A stretch of 18,670 nucleotides of DNA, taken from the NCBI GenBank assembly GCA_035628505.1, contig DASPJR010000001.1, positions 1 to 18,670 of the forward strand, given 5' to 3'. The translations under genes were made by a program, and so were the position numbers. This document shows, piece by piece, positions 14,906 through 18,670 of the stretch. This DNA is from DASPJR01 sp035628505 (GTDB lineage Bacteria; Planctomycetota; SZUA-567; H5-PLA8). The notes below the pieces were generated by a model. It saw only the letters and a program-made list of their open reading frames with translations, was not told where the DNA came from and made no database searches. Positions within the stretch are counted from its first letter, which is position 1; each line of letters begins with the position of its first letter.

Positions 14906-16840
14906 ATGGATCCCATCTTCGGCAGCACGTTTCGCAGGCAGAGCCAGCCGCGGCCGCTGTGGCTTCAGGTGGTACTCTGGTGCGTCGCGCTGCTATTTAT
15001 CGCATGGGCAATATGGTGGATTCACTACTCCGCTCAATGGGTCTGGACGTCGTACCGCAATCTGCCGCCGGCGCGACGGGTTCTCACGGGACGGCTGGCA
15101 GCACTTACCGCCGGGCTTGTTGCGCTAAGCACCTTCGTACAAACCTGGCGGATGGCGTACTACCTGGACCCGCCCATGCGCGATCTGGTGACGACGCCCG
15201 GGTCGCACTGGAAAATTCTATTCCTTGGGCTGCGCGCGCGCTGGAATTGGATTGGTGTTCTTTATACCGCAATTTTTCTCTATCCGTTTTTTGGTCCTGA
15301 TTGGCTGCTGGCGCTGCCGGTCAGTTACTGGGGAATGCGAATTCCTCTCAGCGTTGTGTCGGCCGCCGGTTGGAGTTGTCTGGTGCTAGTGCTTCTGCAT
15401 GTGCTCGCGATCGCAATTGCGCTCGTTGCTGCCGCCATTGGTGTGGGCGGGGCCGCCCCGCGTTTTTCTGTTCCAGCATCTTTGAAGCCGTTTGCTGCCG
15501 CGGTTCGAACCGCGCCGCTGTTCCTGCTTGCCGCCGCACTGACTGTTTTAATTATTAGAGACCCCGGAGTCGCACTTGCCTCCAGCAGTTGGTGGCGCAT
15601 CGGGGAAGCCATCGTGGGGGCACTTGAAGCGCCGGACAGCATCGCGCGAACACTATTCTTAAATTTCCCATCGGTATGCTGGTTCGACGCCATGCGCTTT
15701 GCCGTGCCCGGTCCAGCGGACGCGTTCCTGGCGCCGCTGCTTACCTGCGTGATGTGGATTATCGCAGGCATGGCGACGATTGCGCTGGCGTGCCGCGCTG
15801 GCTTGAGCATGTCTGTACGCGCCACGTGGCATCTTGATTCAGAAGCGGCTAAGCCCGCCGACGCGCTTCCCCGAAGAAAGCGACGGCATGACCCCGATCA
15901 GATAAACGGTCCGTTGGAAGGCTGGCTCGTGGCGCGAATCGGACGAATGGGCCGCGCCGTGCTGCGACTGATCTCAGCAGTCTACGATGTTGGGGCAATA
16001 GACTGCCACATTCGCTCCTCGTTGCTGCTGCTGCCGCTGTGCATCGCTGGCGGCTATCTTTCAATGATGCTTCTGCCCGATTTAGTTAATGCTGGAATGT
16101 CGCTGGTGCAGGCTCCACTCAATCCAGATGCTCGCAACTACGTGCGCGTAATCGCTGCCACGGTTTGGATTGCCGGGTTGCTGCTCTATCGCATGACGAT
16201 CTGGGGCGGTATGCGCTTTCAAGCGCAGCAGAACGCGAAGACGCCGGTTCCCGCCGATTGGGCCGGCAATATGGCAAACTCAGTGAACCTGAACATGAGT
16301 CTTCTAATGGTTGGCGATTCTTCCATGCCGTCGACGCGAGGCGACAACCGCTATCCGCTCACTGAGATTTACCCCGTCGGTTATTCAGATGCAGTGCTGC
16401 TGCCAACCTTATACGCGCTGCTGTGGGTCTCGTTCGTGGGTATTCTTGCTCTAGCAGAAGCGTTCCTGCTGGGTCTCGACATGAACGTAAGCATCTGGTG
16501 CGTGGCCATTGGCATTCCGGCGATGGTTGAATTGTCCTTTCTCGCGGCGATCGGCACACTGATCTCAAACTGGATGGACTACCGGCGCTCGCGGCTGGTA
16601 TCCTTCGTAAAAAACGTCGCCAGCGGTCTTGTCGTCGCACTGCTGCTCGGCGGCATGTTCGTACTGATCACGCTGCTTACAAAAGATTTGCTCGCTCGAG
16701 AACGTCCATGGGTTGCATGGCTGGGCGCGCTGAACATGATTCTGATTTTTGATGTTGCCGCTTACATGACGGCGCGATGGATTTATGTTCGCCGGCCATT
16801 CGATGCCGAACGCCGAAACGTCAAAGGCGGTGCGGGATAA
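14906..16840 (+). CDS. Orphan polytopic membrane protein, putative ABC permease subunit
   Basis: This 644-residue protein has about twelve hydrophobic segments, for example near 20-40, 60-80, 115-140, 150-180, 203-217 and 270-300. A charged central loop follows (about 310-360, containing RRKRRHDPDQ), then a second set of six segments to residue 630. I do not recognise a family. It begins 3 bases after the stop of the ABC ATPase, so it is very probably the membrane partner of that ATPase. Its two-halves layout and length would fit a fused or duplicated permease. No periplasmic binding protein or outer-membrane factor is nearby. It ends 80 bases before the convergent tandem-repeat gene. Confidence 0.72.
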   Translation: MDPIFGSTFRRQSQPRPLWLQVVLWCVALLFIAWAIWWIHYSAQWVWTSYRNLPPARRVLTGRLAALTAGLVALSTFVQTWRMAYYLDPPMRDLVTTPGSHWKILFLGLRARWNWIGVLYTAIFLYPFFGPDWLLALPVSYWGMRIPLSVVSAAGWSCLVLVLLHVLAIAIALVAAAIGVGGAAPRFSVPASLKPFAAAVRTAPLFLLAAALTVLIIRDPGVALASSSWWRIGEAIVGALEAPDSIARTLFLNFPSVCWFDAMRFAVPGPADAFLAPLLTCVMWIIAGMATIALACRAGLSMSVRATWHLDSEAAKPADALPRRKRRHDPDQINGPLEGWLVARIGRMGRAVLRLISAVYDVGAIDCHIRSSLLLLPLCIAGGYLSMMLLPDLVNAGMSLVQAPLNPDARNYVRVIAATVWIAGLLLYRMTIWGGMRFQAQQNAKTPVPADWAGNMANSVNLNMSLLMVGDSSMPSTRGDNRYPLTEIYPVGYSDAVLLPTLYALLWVSFVGILALAEAFLLGLDMNVSIWCVAIGIPAMVELSFLAAIGTLISNWMDYRRSRLVSFVKNVASGLVVALLLGGMFVLITLLTKDLLARERPWVAWLGALNMILIFDVAAYMTARWIYVRRPFDAERRNVKGGAG

Positions 16841-16890
16841 AACTTCCAAAGGACGCAGCCGTGAAACCCCGAACTGCACCGGGGGTATGA

Positions 16891-16912
16891 GCATCCATTA
16901 CCGTATGGACGC
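16891..16912. terminator. Hairpin between convergent genes, possible bidirectional terminator
   Basis: GCATCCAT (16891-16898) and ATGGACGC (16905-16912) pair at 7 of 8 positions around a 6-base loop in the 81-base gap between the membrane protein stop (16840) and the tandem-repeat gene stop (16922). A second short stem, CCCCG with CGGGG, lies at 16867-16884. T-rich sequence follows only loosely on the plus strand (GGTTTAATTTGG), so termination is plausible but not clear. Confidence 0.35.
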
Positions 16913-16921
16913 TGGGTTGGT

Positions 16922-18670
16922 TTAATTTGGCTGACGCAACTTGCCTGGCTCCTTGTACGAGGCCCGGCTGCCTTGAATTTCCATGGGCAGCAGCACTTCA
17001 TAGTAGTTCCCGTTAAACAGCACCGTGAAGAGCAGATTACGGGTCACGGGATCTTCGAGCTTTCCATTGGCGAACTCAGCGTTGAAGTTGTCTGCGAATT
17101 CGCCACGCTTGAGGCGAATTGAGTACCTGGCGGCCTGGGCTTCCACAACGCCTTTGCGCGCTTTTACTGCGAGTTTGAACTGGTGCGGAAGAGTCGCGGA
17201 GGTCGAGTTTCCGCGTTTGTCGAGCGTGAAGGATTCTATTACGCCTTCGACGTCGATAATCACGGTCTCGTCGGCTGGGTTAAAATCTTTTGGCACTGGC
17301 AGGGTGCCGGAGAACGACAGCGTATCCGATCCCGCCTTAATGAAATTCAGAGAGATGCTGGCTTTCGTTATCGTCAGCGGCTCGACCTCCTCCAAGGGCT
17401 TGTTCTCTAAAGGTGTCGATAGCGCGCTGTGCGGATCGGTCTTGAGCGCCGTTTCCAATTCGTCGCTGAAGCCATCGCCGTCGCTGTCCGGCGGGCTGGC
17501 GCCGCCACCGCCGCTTGCAGCCGCTACGACGACAGTCAATGAAGTCCAGTCCGAGAGTCCGCCTTCGTCAGTGACTGTCAGCCTGACCGTGTACACGCCG
17601 GCGCTCGTCCAGGCGTGCGTGACCACGGCGGGGCCGACGGAGAGTACGGTTCCATCGCCGAAGTCCCAGCGGTATGCGAGAGTTCCTTCGATGTCGCTCG
17701 AAGCGGCGCCCGAAAGTTCCAGTGACGCGTTGACGCCCACCTGCGTCCCACTGGTACTCGACACGACAGCGCGCGGCGCATCGTTCGTCGGCGCGATCTG
17801 AACGGTGATCGTGGCGACCTGCGAATCGTCGGTTCCATCCGAAGCAATTACGGTGAACGAATCCGTTCCGAAGGCATTTGGATCTGGCGTGTACGTGAAC
17901 GCGCCCGTCGTGGCATTTGTGATTACCGCCCTGCCCAGCGCACCATTGCTCAACAGAACGAAGCGCAGAGGTTGTCCTTCCACATCGGTCGCGGTGAGTG
18001 TGCCGGAGAGCGCTTCATCTTCACGTGTGGCGAGGGTCTGGTTGGCTACGACAGGCCCGTCATTTACCGGCTGAATATCAAGCGTAACGGTCGCCGTGTT
18101 CGAGAATGTGGTGCCATCAAAAACGCGGTAGGTGAACTGGTCGGTGCCGGAGACATTGGGCTGGGGCACATAGAGGAATTGTCCCTGCGGAGTCTGCGAC
18201 AGAGTCAGCGTTCCCTTCGCAGGCGTGGTCGCGAGCAGGTACACGAGAGTACCGCCTTCGGGGTCGCTGCCAGAGAGCGTTGTGATTAACGTTTGATCTT
18301 CCTGCAGCGTAAACGCAAGGGCGCTCGCGGAAGGCGCGTCGTTCACGGGAGCGATCGAAATCGTCACCGTCGCAGTGTTGGAGGTGTTTGTTCCATCGCT
18401 GGCGGTGAACGTGAAGCTGTCCGTGCCGTTGACGTTGGTGCTGGGCGTGTAGCGGATCGCTCCCGTGGCCGAATTCAGTTGAACCGTACCCTTTGCCGGC
18501 AGACTCGCCAGCGCGTAGGTCAGCGTATCGCCATTGGCATCGCTGGCGCTGAGCGATCCATCAACGGGCACATCTTCGTTTGTGGATAGGCTGAGATTGG
18601 CGGCAACAGGTGCCTGTACGTTCAGAGTGAATTCCGCCACAAAGTCTCCGCCCGGAATTCCGTTGCCCGA
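16922..18670 (-). CDS. C-terminal part of a large secreted tandem-95/cadherin-like repeat protein (5' partial)
   Basis: The frame is open from the right edge to the stop at 16922-16924, giving 582 visible residues; the N-terminus lies outside the window. Counting from the GTG-encoded Val at 18638-18640, three cadherin-like/Big_9 repeats (about 10-285) end in VNDAP, VNDGP and TNDAP. Each has the ED-x(6)-L-x(2)-(S/T)D...YTP...G-T-D-(S/Q)-F-T-(F/Y/V) pattern. A PKD domain follows (about 287-372, with WDFGDGT and AWTSAGVYTVRLTVTDEGG). Next is a Ser/Gly linker, a TSP3-like calcium motif DSDGDGFSDELE (about 382-393), and a 165-residue C-terminal beta-rich domain (406-572) I do not recognise. No PEP-CTERM or sortase tail is seen. 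It is probably a surface adhesin or matrix protein. One repeat type is shared with the GH42-like protein at 9893. Confidence 0.85.
   Translation of the reverse strand, partial: SGNGIPGGDFVAEFTLNVQAPVAANLSLSTNEDVPVDGSLSASDANGDTLTYALASLPAKGTVQLNSATGAIRYTPSTNVNGTDSFTFTASDGTNTSNTATVTISIAPVNDAPSASALAFTLQEDQTLITTLSGSDPEGGTLVYLLATTPAKGTLTLSQTPQGQFLYVPQPNVSGTDQFTYRVFDGTTFSNTATVTLDIQPVNDGPVVANQTLATREDEALSGTLTATDVEGQPLRFVLLSNGALGRAVITNATTGAFTYTPDPNAFGTDSFTVIASDGTDDSQVATITVQIAPTNDAPRAVVSSTSGTQVGVNASLELSGAASSDIEGTLAYRWDFGDGTVLSVGPAVVTHAWTSAGVYTVRLTVTDEGGLSDWTSLTVVVAAASGGGGASPPDSDGDGFSDELETALKTDPHSALSTPLENKPLEEVEPLTITKASISLNFIKAGSDTLSFSGTLPVPKDFNPADETVIIDVEGVIESFTLDKRGNSTSATLPHQFKLAVKARKGVVEAQAARYSIRLKRGEFADNFNAEFANGKLEDPVTRNLLFTVLFNGNYYEVLLPMEIQGSRASYKEPGKLRQPN

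Noticed and set aside
1..18670. CRISPR array, tRNA, rRNA, prophage or transposase
   Set aside because: I saw no regularly spaced repeats, cloverleaf, ribosomal RNA core sequence or integrase/transposase motif on either strand.

Overview
The window is a bacterial chromosomal segment from an organism I cannot place precisely. Several traits point to an environmental, polymer-degrading lineage of the Planctomycetota/Verrucomicrobiota/Hydrogenedentota type. These are a PEP-CTERM (exosortase-sorted) small protein, a WPQYRGPNRDG-type PQQ-like beta-propeller, a bacterial TMTC-like membrane protein with a helical-repeat tail, and two very large secreted proteins built from cadherin-like, PKD, Ig-like and discoidin-like modules. 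This placement is inference from gene content only. I see no tRNA, rRNA, CRISPR array, transposase or phage gene. Genes are dense, and no gap between genes exceeds 300 bases.

Left block (1-2901, all minus strand, read right to left): surE (5'/3'-nucleotidase), an ECF sigma factor, a membrane-bound anti-sigma-like protein, then dnaK. The dnaK frame is intact except for one TAG codon that replaces a near-invariant glutamine at codon 252. The frame stays open and DnaK-like from there to the window edge. This is the most anomalous point in the window.

Middle block: a divergent gap carries a nested palindromic repeat (2946-3010). It leads into a membrane-anchored MutS-like ATPase (plus). A PEP-CTERM protein (minus) converges on the MutS-like gene through a clear terminator, and a PQQ-like beta-propeller protein (plus) is divergent from the PEP-CTERM gene. 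A two-gene minus-strand unit follows, with a serine beta-lactamase/esterase-family protein first and the TMTC-like membrane protein second.

Right block: a 1321-residue secreted protein (plus) joins a GH42-like TIM-barrel and amidotransferase-like region to discoidin, Ig, cadherin-like and chitobiase-C-like modules. After it come an ABC ATPase whose H-loop histidine is glutamine and a roughly 12-segment membrane protein, separated by 3 bases and probably forming one transporter. At the right edge, on the minus strand, lies the C-terminal part of a second large secreted protein with three cadherin-like repeats, a PKD domain and a calcium-binding TSP3-like motif.

Putative functional groupings are stress or envelope signalling (sigma, anti-sigma, DnaK), cell-surface display or sorting (PEP-CTERM protein), glycan breakdown or adhesion (GH42-like and tandem-repeat proteins), and one orphan ABC export/import pair. 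I did not find a convincing undescribed defence or mobile system. The most unusual leads are the dnaK amber codon, the orphan ABC pair and the two classes of short non-coding repeats.
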